From: Candidatus Gastranaerophilales bacterium
GTDB taxonomy: Bacteria > Bacillota > Clostridia > Lachnospirales > Lachnospiraceae
Length of the DNA stretch: 64,000 nt
Direction: 5' to 3'
NCBI GenBank assembly: GCA_023663225.1
Contig: JAMPHU010000001.1
Span: 62,001 to 126,000, forward strand
The notes under the pieces are model-generated. The model was not told where the DNA came from, did not search any database, and was given only the letters and a program-made list of their open reading frames with translations. This document shows positions 53,563 through 63,115 of the stretch, piece after piece. The position numbers and the translations under genes are program-made. Numbering within the stretch: the stretch's first letter is position 1; every line of letters starts with the position of its first letter.

Positions 53563-53568
53563 TATAAT
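53563..53568 (+). promoter_or_regulatory. -10 element ahead of the small toxin gene
   Basis: TATAAT at 53563-53568, with no convincing -35 at 17 bp (TTATCC at 16 bp). It lies 70 bases before the toxin start, so the toxin mRNA would have a structured leader. Confidence 0.45.
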
Positions 53569-53637
53569 ATACTTACCCAGGGAGCCAATGGGGCGGTCAC
53601 GTCAGCTGCCGGACACTTAGGAAGGGAGCTGGTGCCA

Positions 53638-53724
53638 ATGATTACATACTCTGAATTGTTTCAGTTTGTGATTATGCTTTGCGCTGTGATAACTCTTGTT
53701 ATTTATATTACACGCAAAAAGTAG
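53638..53724 (+). CDS. Holin-like type I toxin peptide, 28 residues
   Basis: The peptide starts MITYSELFQF, continues with a hydrophobic helix (VIMLCAVITLVIYI) and ends in a basic tail (TRKK). This is the 'putative holin-like toxin' layout common in Firmicutes, a membrane-inserting peptide of type I toxin-antitoxin loci. ATG 53638 is preceded by GGGAG; an in-frame extension to 53497 lacks coding character. The stop lies inside a bidirectional terminator. A convergent antisense RNA promoter is seen at 53820-53848. Confidence 0.75.
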   Translation: MITYSELFQFVIMLCAVITLVIYITRKK

Positions 53725-53758
53725 CGCCCTCGTCCTGACAAGATAAGGCGCTACTTTT
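53717..53758. terminator. Bidirectional terminator of toxin mRNA and antisense RNA
   Basis: AAAAGTAGCGCC (53717-53728) and GGCGCTACTTTT (53747-53758), a perfect 12-bp stem with T-runs on both strands; it includes the toxin stop codon. Confidence 0.85.
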
Positions 53759-53812
53759 GTAGCAAAACATTTTGCCGGCGGCTAGGTGTACTCTAGCCAT
53801 TGGCTCTCTTGT
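53717..53812 (-). ncRNA. Predicted antisense antitoxin RNA
   Basis: A minus-strand promoter at 53820-53848 would start a transcript near 53812 that ends at the shared terminator and so overlaps the 3' end of the toxin mRNA by about 40 bases. It contains the hairpin GGCTAG/CTAGCC. The sequence GAGCCAATGG near its 5' end also occurs in the toxin leader (53582-53591). Confidence 0.55.
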
Positions 53813-53819
53813 TAAGCAT

Positions 53820-53848
53820 ATTATACACTAACAATAAATATTTTACAA
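53820..53848 (-). promoter_or_regulatory. Promoter of the antisense RNA
   Basis: Minus strand TTGTAA (53843-53848), a 17-bp spacer and a perfect TATAAT (53820-53825). Confidence 0.75.
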
Positions 53849-53892
53849 CCAAAATTTGCGAGATTCTCTACTTTAAAGTCTATTCAGGTTGC

Positions 53893-53924
53893 CGGAAAGT
53901 TACGCTCCGGCGGGGTAATCATCC
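53893..53924. repeat. Dispersed copy of an arm of inverted repeat B
   Basis: CGGAAAGTTACGCTCCGGCG followed by GGGTAATCATCC matches the reverse complement of 28918-28950 with one mismatch and one gap. Confidence 0.75.
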
Positions 53925-53996
53925 TCCGTTCGAACGTGTGTTTTGTATGCGTAATAAATTGTGAGGGGTCTATCCTTTTTGAAATTGTAGGATACA

Positions 53997-54152
53997 GGAG
54001 CATAGGTTACAGAGAAGGTTTTCTGTGGCGTGAGCCAGATGTGGAGATGAGACTCCGGCGATGCCCGTCCAATGGCGGGCATTGCCGTGAATGAGGCTCA
54101 TCGGAACGCCTATCTGGCCGTCACAGAAAACCTTCTCTGTAACCTATGCTCC
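53997..54152. repeat. Long intergenic inverted repeat C
   Basis: Perfect 31-bp arms (53997-54027 and 54122-54152; the left begins GGAGCATAGGTTACAGAGAA), then inner pairs GCCAGAT/ATCTGGC and GATGAG/CTCATC, and an apical GATGCCCG/CGGGCATT stem. About 156 bases in all. It has no T-tract and no ORF, and lies downstream of the transketolase C-subunit gene. Confidence 0.85.
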
Positions 54153-54203
54153 GTCCCAAAGTGTCCCAAAGCGCCCACAAACACCCCTAATTCGAACCCC
54201 CAA

Positions 54204-55151
54204 TCACTTTAAATATTCCCTGACCGATCGGTACACGCCCTCGGCATCCAATCCATACTTTTTCACCAACGCCGCGGCAGATCCAGACTCTCCGAATACA
54301 TCCTGCATCCCCAGCTTCTTCACAGGGGTGGGTAATTGCGCGCTCAAACAATCACAGACCGCGCTTCCGAGTCCGCCTATGACGGAGTGTTCCTCCACAG
54401 TGACTACTTTGCCGGTCTTCTTGGCGCTGTTCACAATCACCTGCTCATCCAAAGGCTTGATCGTGCAAATATTGACTACCTCTGCGCTGATTCCCTCCTG
54501 TTGAAGCATCTCGGCCGCGCCCAAAGCAGAATCCACACAGATTCCAGTGGCCACGATAGTCACATCTGTGCCTTCTCTCACTACGGTGCCCTTTCCGATC
54601 TCGAAATGATAGCCCGGATGGTCATTGATCACGGGGACTGCCGCCCGTCCAAAACGGATATACACAGGCCCTTCATATTCTACGGCCGCACGCACAGCCG
54701 CCTTTGCCTCCACATCATCGGAGGGGCACATGACCACCATGCCGGGGATCGTCCGCATCAGGGCAATATCCTCATTACACTGGTGGGAGGCGCCGTCCTC
54801 TCCTACGGTGATACCGGCGTGGGTAGCGCCGATCTTGACATTCAGATGCGGATAACCGATGGAATTGCGCACCTGCTCAAACGCTCTTCCCGCCGCAAAC
54901 ATAGCGAAAGAACTGACGAAGGGTATCATGCCTGACAAAGACAGTCCTGCTGCCACACCCATCATATTTGCCTCCGCGATACCGCAGTCGATATGGCGGT
55001 CGGGATATGCTTTTCTAAAGATGCTGGTCTTGGTCGCCGCCGCCAGATCGGCGTCCAACACAATCAATCTGGGAAACTCTTCTGCCAACGACTTGAGCGC
55101 ATTTCCATAACTTTCTCTGGTTGCGATTTTCTTAACCTCTGCTGCCATCAC
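54204..55151 (-). CDS. Transketolase, C-terminal subunit
   Basis: 315 residues. ATHAGITVGEDGASHQCNED and IPFVSSFAMFAAGRAFEQVR are the pyrimidine-binding domain, and VEEHSVIGGLGSAVCD lies in the C-terminal domain. It forms one enzyme with the product of the overlapping N-subunit gene (4-base overlap ATGA). It transfers two-carbon units in the pentose phosphate pathway. Split transketolase is common in Clostridia and archaea. Confidence 0.94.
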   Translation of the reverse strand: MMAAEVKKIATRESYGNALKSLAEEFPRLIVLDADLAAATKTSIFRKAYPDRHIDCGIAEANMMGVAAGLSLSGMIPFVSSFAMFAAGRAFEQVRNSIGYPHLNVKIGATHAGITVGEDGASHQCNEDIALMRTIPGMVVMCPSDDVEAKAAVRAAVEYEGPVYIRFGRAAVPVINDHPGYHFEIGKGTVVREGTDVTIVATGICVDSALGAAEMLQQEGISAEVVNICTIKPLDEQVIVNSAKKTGKVVTVEEHSVIGGLGSAVCDCLSAQLPTPVKKLGMQDVFGESGSAAALVKKYGLDAEGVYRSVREYLK

Positions 55152-56002
55152 GCCTCACCTTCTTTCTCTGATCTTGCCTGTAATTCTTTCTCTATCTTCT
55201 CCAGGTCGGCCATCGCCACCGCATATTCCTCATCATTGGGAGCCTTTCCATGCCAGTCTATGCTGTTTTCCATGTAAGACACACCCTTGCCCTTTAAGCT
55301 GTGCAGCACGATACATGTGGGCATACCCTTGGTCGCGCGCGCTTCCTTGAAAGCCGCTCGCAACGCGTCAAAATCGTGAGCGTCCACATTGATCACATGG
55401 AAGTTGAACGCCTCAAATTTTTTGTCGATCGGGTAAGGAGAGCATACCTCCGTGACAGGCCCGTCAATCTGCAGACCGTTATTGTCCACTATGACACAGA
55501 GATTATCCAGCTTGCGGAAACCGGCGAACATGGATGCCTCCCACACCTGGCCTTCCTCCAATTCTCCGTCACCCAACAGCGTGTATACACGGTAATCCCG
55601 ATTCTGCAGCTTTGCACCCAAAGCCAAGCCGCAGGCTGCGGAGATTCCCTGTCCCAGCGATCCCGACGACATGTCCACCCCGGGAATATGCATACAGGGA
55701 TGTCCCTGCAGATAAGACCCCAACTTCCTCAAGGTAGTCAGATCCTCCACCGGAAAATATCCTCTGTGCGCCAGCGCGGAATACAACCCCGGAGCTGTGT
55801 GTCCTTTCGACAACACGAATCTGTCGCGTTCTTCCATCTTGGGATTCTCAGGATCGATATTCATCTCCTCAAAATACAAAAAAGTAAATACATCTGCCGC
55901 GGAAAGAGATCCGCCGGGATGCCCCGCTTTTGCACTGTGAACCGCGGTCACAATGCCCTTGCGTACATCATTCGCATGTTTTTGCAGCTCTAAATTGTTC
56001 AT
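55148..56002 (-). CDS. Transketolase, N-terminal subunit
   Basis: 284 residues from ATG 56002 (MNNLELQKHAN), preceded by GGAGG; an ATG four codons upstream overlaps that site. AKAGHPGGSLSAADVFTFLY and the thiamine-diphosphate motif GDGELEEGQVWEASM...VDNNGLQIDG are intact. It pairs with the downstream C-subunit. It follows araD after about 155 bases, which include an inverted repeat at 56051-56077. Confidence 0.94.
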   Translation of the reverse strand: MNNLELQKHANDVRKGIVTAVHSAKAGHPGGSLSAADVFTFLYFEEMNIDPENPKMEERDRFVLSKGHTAPGLYSALAHRGYFPVEDLTTLRKLGSYLQGHPCMHIPGVDMSSGSLGQGISAACGLALGAKLQNRDYRVYTLLGDGELEEGQVWEASMFAGFRKLDNLCVIVDNNGLQIDGPVTEVCSPYPIDKKFEAFNFHVINVDAHDFDALRAAFKEARATKGMPTCIVLHSLKGKGVSYMENSIDWHGKAPNDEEYAVAMADLEKIEKELQARSEKEGEA

Positions 56003-56050
56003 TGGCTCCTCCATTCTGTTATAGACTGGTTACAAATTCCATTTTCATAC

Positions 56051-56077
56051 TACCATGATCACAGAACGATCATGGTA
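56051..56077. repeat. 10-bp inverted repeat between araD and the transketolase genes
   Basis: TACCATGATC and GATCATGGTA around a 7-base loop, with no T-tract. It could be an operator or processing hairpin. Confidence 0.5.
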
Positions 56078-56157
56078 TTTATGGCCATCCGGCCGTTTCC
56101 TGCCTTGAATAAGGTCATTATACCATATTTCCCGCTATCCGTCCACCGGACAGACCA

Positions 56158-56853
56158 TCATCTCTGCCCATAGTATGCATTTTCACCGTGTTTGCGGTAA
56201 TAATGCTTGTCCTGCAATTCCTGTGGCGCAGGCTGCACTTTGGGATTGATGGTCTCGCAGCGGTACGCCATCTTGGCCACTTCCTCCAGCACTACCGCAT
56301 TGTGCACCGCCTCTCCCGCATCCTTGCCCCAGGCGAAAGGGCCGTGATTCTTGCAGAGTACCGCCGGTACCGCCATGGGATCCTTCCCCAGCCGCCTAAA
56401 TTCGTCCACGATCAGATGACCGGTGTTCTCCTCGTAGGCCTCCTCTATCTCCTCCGCCGTCAAACAGCGCACACAGGGAACCTCTCCGTAAATATAATCC
56501 GCGTGGGTCGTGCCGTAACAGGGAATACTCCTCCCCGCCTGAGCCCAACTGGTGGCATAGGAAGAGTGCGTGTGCACGATACCGCCGATCTGGGGAAATG
56601 CCTTGTACAATTCCAGATGCGTCGGCGTATCAGAAGAAGGGTTATACCTTCCCTCCACCTTTTTCCCATTCAGATCCACCACCACCATGTCTTCCGGCTT
56701 TAGGCTGTCATATTCCACCCCGCTGGGTTTGATGACAAACAGTCCGCTCTCTCTGTGGATGGCGCTCACATTTCCCCAAGTGAACGTCACCAGTCCATAC
56801 TTGGGCAAATCCATATTCGCTTCATATACTGCTTTCTTTAATTCTTCCAGCAT
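56158..56853 (-). CDS. araD: L-ribulose-5-phosphate 4-epimerase
   Basis: 231 residues. [19 protein letters not shown] contains the zinc histidines and [10 protein letters not shown] the third ligand region; [14 protein letters not shown] and [20 protein letters not shown] are class II aldolase/epimerase family features. It converts L-ribulose-5-phosphate to D-xylulose-5-phosphate. It lies 3 bases after the FGGY kinase gene, which fits an arabinose/ribulose catabolic operon. Confidence 0.93.
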   Translation of the reverse strand: MLEELKKAVYEANMDLPKYGLVTFTWGNVSAIHRESGLFVIKPSGVEYDSLKPEDMVVVDLNGKKVEGRYNPSSDTPTHLELYKAFPQIGGIVHTHSSYATSWAQAGRSIPCYGTTHADYIYGEVPCVRCLTAEEIEEAYEENTGHLIVDEFRRLGKDPMAVPAVLCKNHGPFAWGKDAGEAVHNAVVLEEVAKMAYRCETINPKVQPAPQELQDKHYYRKHGENAYYGQR

Positions 56854-56856
56854 ATC

Positions 56857-58473
56857 TTACCTCTTTTCTCCTCTTCTCATGCTCAACGCTGCGCGTTCCG
56901 CCGGCAGAACCGCTCTGTAATTTTCCAGAAAAGCGTCAAAACCCTCTACGTCGGCGGCCACAGGATCGATCGTCGTTCCGGATTGTCCGGCAAAAATGCA
57001 TCCGTTCAGATAATCCGCCAAACTCTGCCCGTCCGCCTTCTCCAACATATATGCGGCCAGCACTGCGATGCCCCAGGCTCCGCCCTCGCTCGCAGTATCC
57101 ATCACCGTCACCGAAGCATTCATCGCGCCTGCGAGAAGCTGCTGCCCTACCACCGGCGTCTTAAACAATCCGCCATGGCCCATCAACGTGTCTATGGGCA
57201 CTTGTTCCTCCTTGCTCAGAATATCCATGCCCAGTTTCAATGTAGCTAACGCACTGTAAAGATGGGCGCGCATAAAGTTGGCAAGTGAAAACTCCGCGTC
57301 CGGTGTGCGCACAAAGAGAGGTCTGCCCTCTGTCATCTCCGTGATAGGTTCGCCTGAAAAATAGTTGTATGCCATCAGTCCGCCACAGTCCGGATCTCCT
57401 TTCAGAGCCTCCCTGTACAGCGTGCCGTAAAGCTCATTTTTGTCCGTCTTCATCCCAAAGGCTGACGCGAACTGCTCAAACAATCCCACCCATGCGTTTA
57501 AATCGGAAGTACAGTTGTTACAATGAACCATCGCCACCGGCATCCCGTCGGGAGTCGTCACCATATCCAGTTCCTCGTGTACCTTCTTCAAAGGTTTTTC
57601 CAACACTACCATGGAAAAAATGGAAGTTCCCGCGGACACATTGCCTGTGCGGACCGCGACACTGTTGGTAGCCACCATGCCCGTGCCTGCGTCCCCCTCC
57701 GGCGGACACATCGCGGCGCCAGACTGCAACACACCGGACGGATCTAACTGCTTCGCTCCCTCCTCTGTCAAATATCCCCCGTTCTCACCAGCCACCAACA
57801 CCTTGGGCAGGATCTCACGCAATTTCCAGGGGAACTGTCTGTCTGCCACCAGCTCATCAAACTGCGCCACCATCTTTTCATCAAAGTCCATGGCGGAAGA
57901 ATCGATGGGAAACATCCCCGCCGCCTCTCCGATGCCCAGCGCTTTCTCACCGGAAAGTTTCCAGTGTATGTAGCCTGCCAGAGTGGTGAAAAAGGCAATG
58001 TCTTTCACATGTTCCTCTCCGTTTAAAATGGCCTGATACAAATGTGCAATACTCCACCTCTGGGGTATGTTGAACTGAAACAGCGGAGTAAGCTTCTTAC
58101 ACGCTTCCCCTGTCATGGTATTGCGCCATGTGCGGAAAGGGACAAGCAGTTCGCCCTCCTTGTCAAAGGGCATATACCCGTGCATCATACCGCTGAAACC
58201 GATCGCCCCCAGCTTTTCAAGCGTCACACCATATCTGTGCTCCACATCTTCCGCCAGGCTCCTGTAGCAGCCCTGCAATCCTTTCCAGATATCTTCCAGA
58301 CTGTAAGTCCAGATATCGTTCTCCAATCGATTCTCCCAATCGTAGGTGCCCATAGCTGCCGGTTCATGGGTGCTGTCCACCAACACTCCCTTGATCCTCG
58401 TGGAGCCAAACTCGATCCCGAGCACGGCTTTGCCCTCCTGGATCTCTTTTTTGATCCTGTCCATCTCGCCCAT
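56857..58473 (-). CDS. FGGY-family carbohydrate kinase (ribulokinase-like)
   Basis: 538 residues from ATG 58473, preceded by GTGAGGTAAGA; an ATG 11 codons earlier lacks a ribosome binding site. [17 protein letters not shown] is the N-terminal phosphate-binding motif and [20 protein letters not shown] part of the C-terminal FGGY domain. Context with AraD and transketolase suggests L-ribulose or L-xylulose as substrate. Sequence alone does not settle AraB versus another pentulose kinase. Confidence 0.85.
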   Translation of the reverse strand: MGEMDRIKKEIQEGKAVLGIEFGSTRIKGVLVDSTHEPAAMGTYDWENRLENDIWTYSLEDIWKGLQGCYRSLAEDVEHRYGVTLEKLGAIGFSGMMHGYMPFDKEGELLVPFRTWRNTMTGEACKKLTPLFQFNIPQRWSIAHLYQAILNGEEHVKDIAFFTTLAGYIHWKLSGEKALGIGEAAGMFPIDSSAMDFDEKMVAQFDELVADRQFPWKLREILPKVLVAGENGGYLTEEGAKQLDPSGVLQSGAAMCPPEGDAGTGMVATNSVAVRTGNVSAGTSIFSMVVLEKPLKKVHEELDMVTTPDGMPVAMVHCNNCTSDLNAWVGLFEQFASAFGMKTDKNELYGTLYREALKGDPDCGGLMAYNYFSGEPITEMTEGRPLFVRTPDAEFSLANFMRAHLYSALATLKLGMDILSKEEQVPIDTLMGHGGLFKTPVVGQQLLAGAMNASVTVMDTASEGGAWGIAVLAAYMLEKADGQSLADYLNGCIFAGQSGTTIDPVAADVEGFDAFLENYRAVLPAERAALSMRRGEKR

Positions 58474-58512
58474 TCTTACCTCACATTCCGCCGCTTCACG
58501 CGGCATAAACTA

Positions 58513-59676
58513 TTATTTTCTGCTCATTTCCAAAAGCTTGTCCCGCATCTCTTTCTCTATTCGGAGAAGTTCCTGCTCCGCACTCTTTCTCTTGGCTCTG
58601 CCATCTTCCTGAATCTTCATAACCTCGTCCAAGGTACTGATCAAAGTCTGGTTCGTGGCGGTCAATGTCTCAATATCCACAATACCGCGCTCCGTCTCTT
58701 TTGCCGTCTCGATCGTAGCCACTTTCAGGGTCTCCGCGTTCTTTCTGAGCAGCTCGTTGGTCATATCGGTCACTTCTCTCTGGGCGCGCGCCGCCTGGCT
58801 GGAATGATCCAAGCCGATCGCAATGACCATCTGACTCTTCCAGAGCGGGATCGTGTTCACCAAAGTGGACTGTATCTTCTCAGACATGGCCGTATCGTTG
58901 CTCTGAATCAGACGAATCTGAGGCGCCATCTGCATGGAGATCGTTCTGGTCAGCTCCAGATCGTAGATCTTTTTCTCAAAACGCTCACACATAGCTGCAT
59001 AATCCTTGGCCGCCTGTGTGTCCTCCGGCAGATTGCTCCGCTCCGCCTTCGCCACCAGCTTGGGAAGCTCCACTTCGCGCGCCTCCTGCAGCTTCTTCTT
59101 GCCTGCCAGAATATACATGGACAATTCTTTAAAGTAGTTCAGGTTCAGCCCATACATCTTGTCCAATGTGGCCACGTCTTTGAGCAGCCTCACCTGGTGG
59201 TCCTGCATCTCCTTGCAGATCCGGTTGATATTGTTCTCCACCTTATCGTACTTAATCTTCATATTCTCCAGCTTATTGCCGCTCTTTTTAAAGAGGCCAA
59301 AGAGACCTTTCTCCTCCTCTCCCTCATTGAAATTCTTCAGTTCCGTCACCACATCGGTCAACATCTGACCAATCTCTCCCATATCCTTGGTGCGCACATT
59401 GTTCAGCGCGTTTTCCGAAAAATCGGCGATTTTTTTCTGGCTTCCCGCGCCATACTGTAGCACAAGCTGTGAGTTGGTCAGATCGATGTTCTTTGCAAAA
59501 TCGTCCACCATCTTCTGTTCTTCCGGCGTCAGTTCGATTTCTGGCGCCTTTACATCTCCTGTCTCTTCCACGGCCACGATATCCTGCCTTACGGATGCCG
59601 TCTCTCCGCCTTGCGGAAAGGGTTCAAAAGTCAGCGAAGGCGCCTCTTTCAACAGTTCGTCCAAATTGTCACTCAT
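58513..59676 (-). CDS. telA: TelA-like toxic anion resistance protein
   Basis: 387 residues from ATG 59676 (MSDNLDELLKEAPSL), preceded by GGAGGAAG; an in-frame extension upstream is not coding-like and overlaps the XpaC-like gene. The mostly helical sequence, with VDDFAKNIDLTNSQLVLQYG and NTIPLWKSQMVIAIGLDHSS, matches TelA. TelA/XpaC pairs are linked to tellurite and cell-envelope-drug tolerance; the mechanism is not established. It lies 16 bases after the XpaC-like gene. Confidence 0.9.
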   Translation of the reverse strand: MSDNLDELLKEAPSLTFEPFPQGGETASVRQDIVAVEETGDVKAPEIELTPEEQKMVDDFAKNIDLTNSQLVLQYGAGSQKKIADFSENALNNVRTKDMGEIGQMLTDVVTELKNFNEGEEEKGLFGLFKKSGNKLENMKIKYDKVENNINRICKEMQDHQVRLLKDVATLDKMYGLNLNYFKELSMYILAGKKKLQEAREVELPKLVAKAERSNLPEDTQAAKDYAAMCERFEKKIYDLELTRTISMQMAPQIRLIQSNDTAMSEKIQSTLVNTIPLWKSQMVIAIGLDHSSQAARAQREVTDMTNELLRKNAETLKVATIETAKETERGIVDIETLTATNQTLISTLDEVMKIQEDGRAKRKSAEQELLRIEKEMRDKLLEMSRK

Positions 59677-59692
59677 TCTTCTCTTCCTCCAT

Positions 59693-61015
59693 TTATTTTC
59701 TTGCAATTTCAGCAAATTCCATCTCTCTGGTAAGTCCTTCCTGAGCCAGCATGGTCTGCAACACCTGCGCGTCCGTAGTGATGTCCAGCACCGCATCCTC
59801 AAAAAGATTGTTCAGAAGTTCCGTGAACGCCTGATTGATGATATCCAAAGTCTTCTCAATCTCCTGTTTTGCCGCCACAATATCTTCGCGGGGCATACTG
59901 ACCCCGTCAAATTCCTCATACGCCTCCACCAGTTTCAGTGTGGTGGGCAGATAGTAGTCCATCAGTTTGTGCATCCGCGGCATCTGCTCAGGGTGCTCCC
60001 GCACATTGTTGAAAATTTCATTCAACAATCTCTCCAGGCGATACAACTTGTTGGAGATCACTTCCCCGACGATCTTATCGTTGAGATCGCGCAGCTTGTG
60101 GATGTAATCCATCCCCTCGGCGATCATGGCGTTCAGCTCGGCCTCCTGAGCCTTCCTAGCATCAGACACCATCTCTCCCAACGTTTTCTCCTCCGTCTTT
60201 CCCTCCAGTTGCTTTGCCTCGTTCTCCCGCTGCTTGCGGGACTCCTCCATATTTTGATACTGATTGTATACTACATTGTTGAGCATAAACCAGTCGCCCT
60301 GCTCATCCAAATGACCCTCGGGAAAGATCCCCTGCCGTAACATGGCACGGATATCTTTTAACACAAAACGCTTGCTCTGCCCGGTGTTGGCCGCTATCTT
60401 GCCGACTTCTCCATACATCCGGTTGCCGCACAACTCCGCATATCGCTCCGCACGCCGCAGACGCCCCAGTTTCCTTGCTCCCCCCTGTATCATACATACG
60501 GAGAGAAGAAAACACACGCCCAGAGCGATCCATCCGCCGCCGCTGTGCCCCCATATCAGTCCGCCCAAAGCCGCAAGAGCACAAATGCCGACACCCAGTC
60601 CACCCAATACCTGATACAGCACACCGGACACATTGCCCACTCTTTTAAATTTTATGAGATCGACGATTCTGGCCGGCAAATGCTGCTGTTTCCTCTGCAT
60701 TTCCAGCACCCTGCGCTGCCAATCCTGTTGGATCTGCTGCTGCCTTGCCTGCTCGCGCTGTGCGGCACGCTGCTGCCAGACAGGCGGATCTGGCCAAACC
60801 GTTTCCTGATCGGAAGAAGCCTTTGACACATTCTGCACTTCCGCCGCCTTCTCGCTCACCTTCTGCGCAGCATCCTTTAAGGTATTCTCCACCGTGCTGA
60901 ACACCAGGTCGTTCAAGTGAGAAAAATCACCGCTTTGCAGGGCCTCCGTGACAGCGCCCTTCATCTGCTCTCCAAGATTCGCTTCCCTTTGATTATCTGC
61001 TTGATTATCTGCCAT
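59693..61015 (-). CDS. XpaC-like (5-bromo-4-chloroindolyl phosphate hydrolysis) protein
   Basis: 440 residues from ATG 61015; the frame is open to a GTG at 61126 but family members begin near NLGEQMKGAVTEALQSGDFS. A Gln/Arg-rich linker precedes two hydrophobic helices (VGICALAALGGLIWG, WIALGVCFLLSVCMI) near residues 170-220. A helical C-terminal XpaC domain follows. It is typically paired with TelA, as here. Start position uncertain. Confidence 0.8.
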   Translation of the reverse strand: MADNQADNQREANLGEQMKGAVTEALQSGDFSHLNDLVFSTVENTLKDAAQKVSEKAAEVQNVSKASSDQETVWPDPPVWQQRAAQREQARQQQIQQDWQRRVLEMQRKQQHLPARIVDLIKFKRVGNVSGVLYQVLGGLGVGICALAALGGLIWGHSGGGWIALGVCFLLSVCMIQGGARKLGRLRRAERYAELCGNRMYGEVGKIAANTGQSKRFVLKDIRAMLRQGIFPEGHLDEQGDWFMLNNVVYNQYQNMEESRKQRENEAKQLEGKTEEKTLGEMVSDARKAQEAELNAMIAEGMDYIHKLRDLNDKIVGEVISNKLYRLERLLNEIFNNVREHPEQMPRMHKLMDYYLPTTLKLVEAYEEFDGVSMPREDIVAAKQEIEKTLDIINQAFTELLNNLFEDAVLDITTDAQVLQTMLAQEGLTREMEFAEIARK

Positions 61016-61183
61016 CTGTCCCAACTTCTCTGCCTTTCTGATTTTCCCTTTTATTATCACACGTTGCGCTTCAGTCCGCAATAGTTTCTTTTGCTGAAAA
61101 TTTAATTTTTCATGCTCTTTTTTCACATACGTCAGCTCAAAAAGGCATATATTTCATTGATATTGAGAGAACGGGAGAATGAT

Positions 61184-63046
61184 TTGAAAAGACGCGACAA
61201 GCTCTCCTGGAAGCAGCTTTCTGTCTGCTGCTGCCTTCTGCTGGCCTTTACAGGCCTCACCACATTTTTATTTGGATATAAGCGGGACGAAAAACTCTTC
61301 ACACAAATCAGCTCACAGCTCTTTGTGGAAGAACTCACGACAAGCACTTTAAATATGCATTATACACTGGCAAATCCTGCGGATTTTGGCATTTATGACT
61401 ATGAAGTAAGACTGCCCGGCTACAGCGCGGAAAGCAGCGCCGCCTCCCGCGCCTCCTCCGAAAATCTCCTGTCTGTTCTAAAGGAGTTAAATCCCAGAGG
61501 ACTCACTCCGGAGGATCGCTATGCCCGCACCTTACTTTTGCGCTCTCTGGAAAACTCCCTGAACAAAAACCGCTTTACATACTATGACGAACCTTTGTCT
61601 CCCTCGTCAGGGATGCAATCCCAACTGCCGATCCTCTTAGCCGAATACACTTTTCGGACAAAACGGGATGTGGAGGATTATCTGGCTCTGTTAGATCAGA
61701 CCGATGAATACTTTCATTCGCTTTTGGTCTATGAGCAGGAAAAAGCGGATGCCGGACTCCTGATGGCGAGTTCCTCTCTTGAGCGGGTAAAGGAACAGTG
61801 CGACACCATCATCACCGCCGAGGAACTGGACGCAGGAACGCATTTTTTGCAGACCACATTCGCTGAGAGGATACAGCTCCTTCTGGATCAGGACATTGTG
61901 AGCGCGGAAGATATGGCAAAATATGTGGAACAAAATAACCGCCTGTTGAAGACCGTGCTGCTGCCCGCCTATGAATCTCTGGCCGACGGCTTGTTTGTGT
62001 TGGAAGACGATTCTGTCCCCCTGGCGGGTTTATCCTCCAAACCGGACGGCGCCCTCTATTACAGATATCTTCTCACATCCGAGACCGGATCCTACCGGGA
62101 TATCTCGGAGATCAAAGAGTTGCTGCTTGCTCAACTCGGCAGTGAATACCGCGCTATCTGTACCCTGACCGAGAACTATCCCGAACTTACTGATCGAAGC
62201 CTGCTGGAATCATCGGTCACATTTCCCTATCTGGATGCCGAGATCATGCTGGCCGATCTGCAACAGAGAATGACCTCTGATTTTCCGGCATTTCCGGCAG
62301 AAACAGATACCTCCCAGAATGTGACGCTCCCCAACACACTTCCCTCCGTCACGGTGAAGACGGTTTCCGACAGTCTGGAATCATACTGCGCTCCCGCCTT
62401 CTACCTGACAACACCGTTAGATGATACTGACAGTAATGTCATATATATTAATGAAAAAAATGCGATCTCCGGCCTGGAACTGTACACCACATTAGCACAT
62501 GAAGGCTATCCCGGCCATCTGTACCAAAACGTTTACAGCAGCCGCGCGTTTCTCACAAACGGCGAAAATAAAATCCGCCGTCTCCTCTGGTACGGCGGAT
62601 ATCTGGAAGGCTGGGCGCTTTATGTGGAATTTTTCTCTTACGACTATGCGGCGGAGATCTATCGGGAACATGGTTTTCCCTCCGGCGAAGTGCTGACACA
62701 GCTGGAAAAGCATAATCGAAGTCTGATGCTCTGCCTTTACTGCCTGTTGGATATTATGATTCATTATGAAAATACTCCCTACAGCCAGATATCCGCAGTT
62801 CTGGAGAATCTCGGCATTTCCAACCAGAACGCCATCAGCGCCATCTATACATACATCGTGGAAGAACCTTGTAATTATCTAAAATACTACCTGGGATATC
62901 TGGAGATCCTGGAATTGCAGAAAACGGCGAAGGAATTATGGGGAGACGATTACACTGACTATCGCTTCCACCGTTTTTACCTGGAATGTGGCCCCTCCGA
63001 CTTTACCTCTCTGAGGGAACGCTTGGACGAAGCCGCCGCACGTTAG
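61184..63046 (+). CDS. DUF885-family metallopeptidase-like protein, membrane anchored
   Basis: 620 residues from TTG 61184, chosen because GGGAG lies 6 bases upstream and a Lys/Arg start (KRRDKLSWKQL) then leads into a signal-anchor helix (SVCCCLLLAFTGLTTFLFG). YTTLAHEGYPGHLYQNV contains the HExxH-like HEGYPGH of DUF885 proteins, thought to be zinc peptidases. The protein would face outside the membrane. It is divergent from the XpaC-like gene and convergent with the lipoprotein gene. Confidence 0.83.
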   Translation: MKRRDKLSWKQLSVCCCLLLAFTGLTTFLFGYKRDEKLFTQISSQLFVEELTTSTLNMHYTLANPADFGIYDYEVRLPGYSAESSAASRASSENLLSVLKELNPRGLTPEDRYARTLLLRSLENSLNKNRFTYYDEPLSPSSGMQSQLPILLAEYTFRTKRDVEDYLALLDQTDEYFHSLLVYEQEKADAGLLMASSSLERVKEQCDTIITAEELDAGTHFLQTTFAERIQLLLDQDIVSAEDMAKYVEQNNRLLKTVLLPAYESLADGLFVLEDDSVPLAGLSSKPDGALYYRYLLTSETGSYRDISEIKELLLAQLGSEYRAICTLTENYPELTDRSLLESSVTFPYLDAEIMLADLQQRMTSDFPAFPAETDTSQNVTLPNTLPSVTVKTVSDSLESYCAPAFYLTTPLDDTDSNVIYINEKNAISGLELYTTLAHEGYPGHLYQNVYSSRAFLTNGENKIRRLLWYGGYLEGWALYVEFFSYDYAAEIYREHGFPSGEVLTQLEKHNRSLMLCLYCLLDIMIHYENTPYSQISAVLENLGISNQNAISAIYTYIVEEPCNYLKYYLGYLEILELQKTAKELWGDDYTDYRFHRFYLECGPSDFTSLRERLDEAAAR

Positions 63047-63054
63047 CTGATGCC

Positions 63055-63109
63055 TGATACCCCATACTTTGTGACCAGCCACCGCTTCGAGACAAAGTAT
63101 GGGGTATCA
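63055..63109. terminator. 18-bp perfect inverted repeat between convergent genes
   Basis: TGATACCCCATACTTTGT (63055-63072) and its exact complement (63092-63109) with a 19-base loop. There is no T-run, so termination is inferred from position only. Confidence 0.55.
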
Positions 63110-63115
63110 AATACG

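Noticed and set aside
53497..53637. N-terminal extension of the small toxin to 75 residues
   Set aside because: It overlaps the promoter and structured leader, lacks a ribosome binding site, and typical family members start at the MITYSELF-type sequence.
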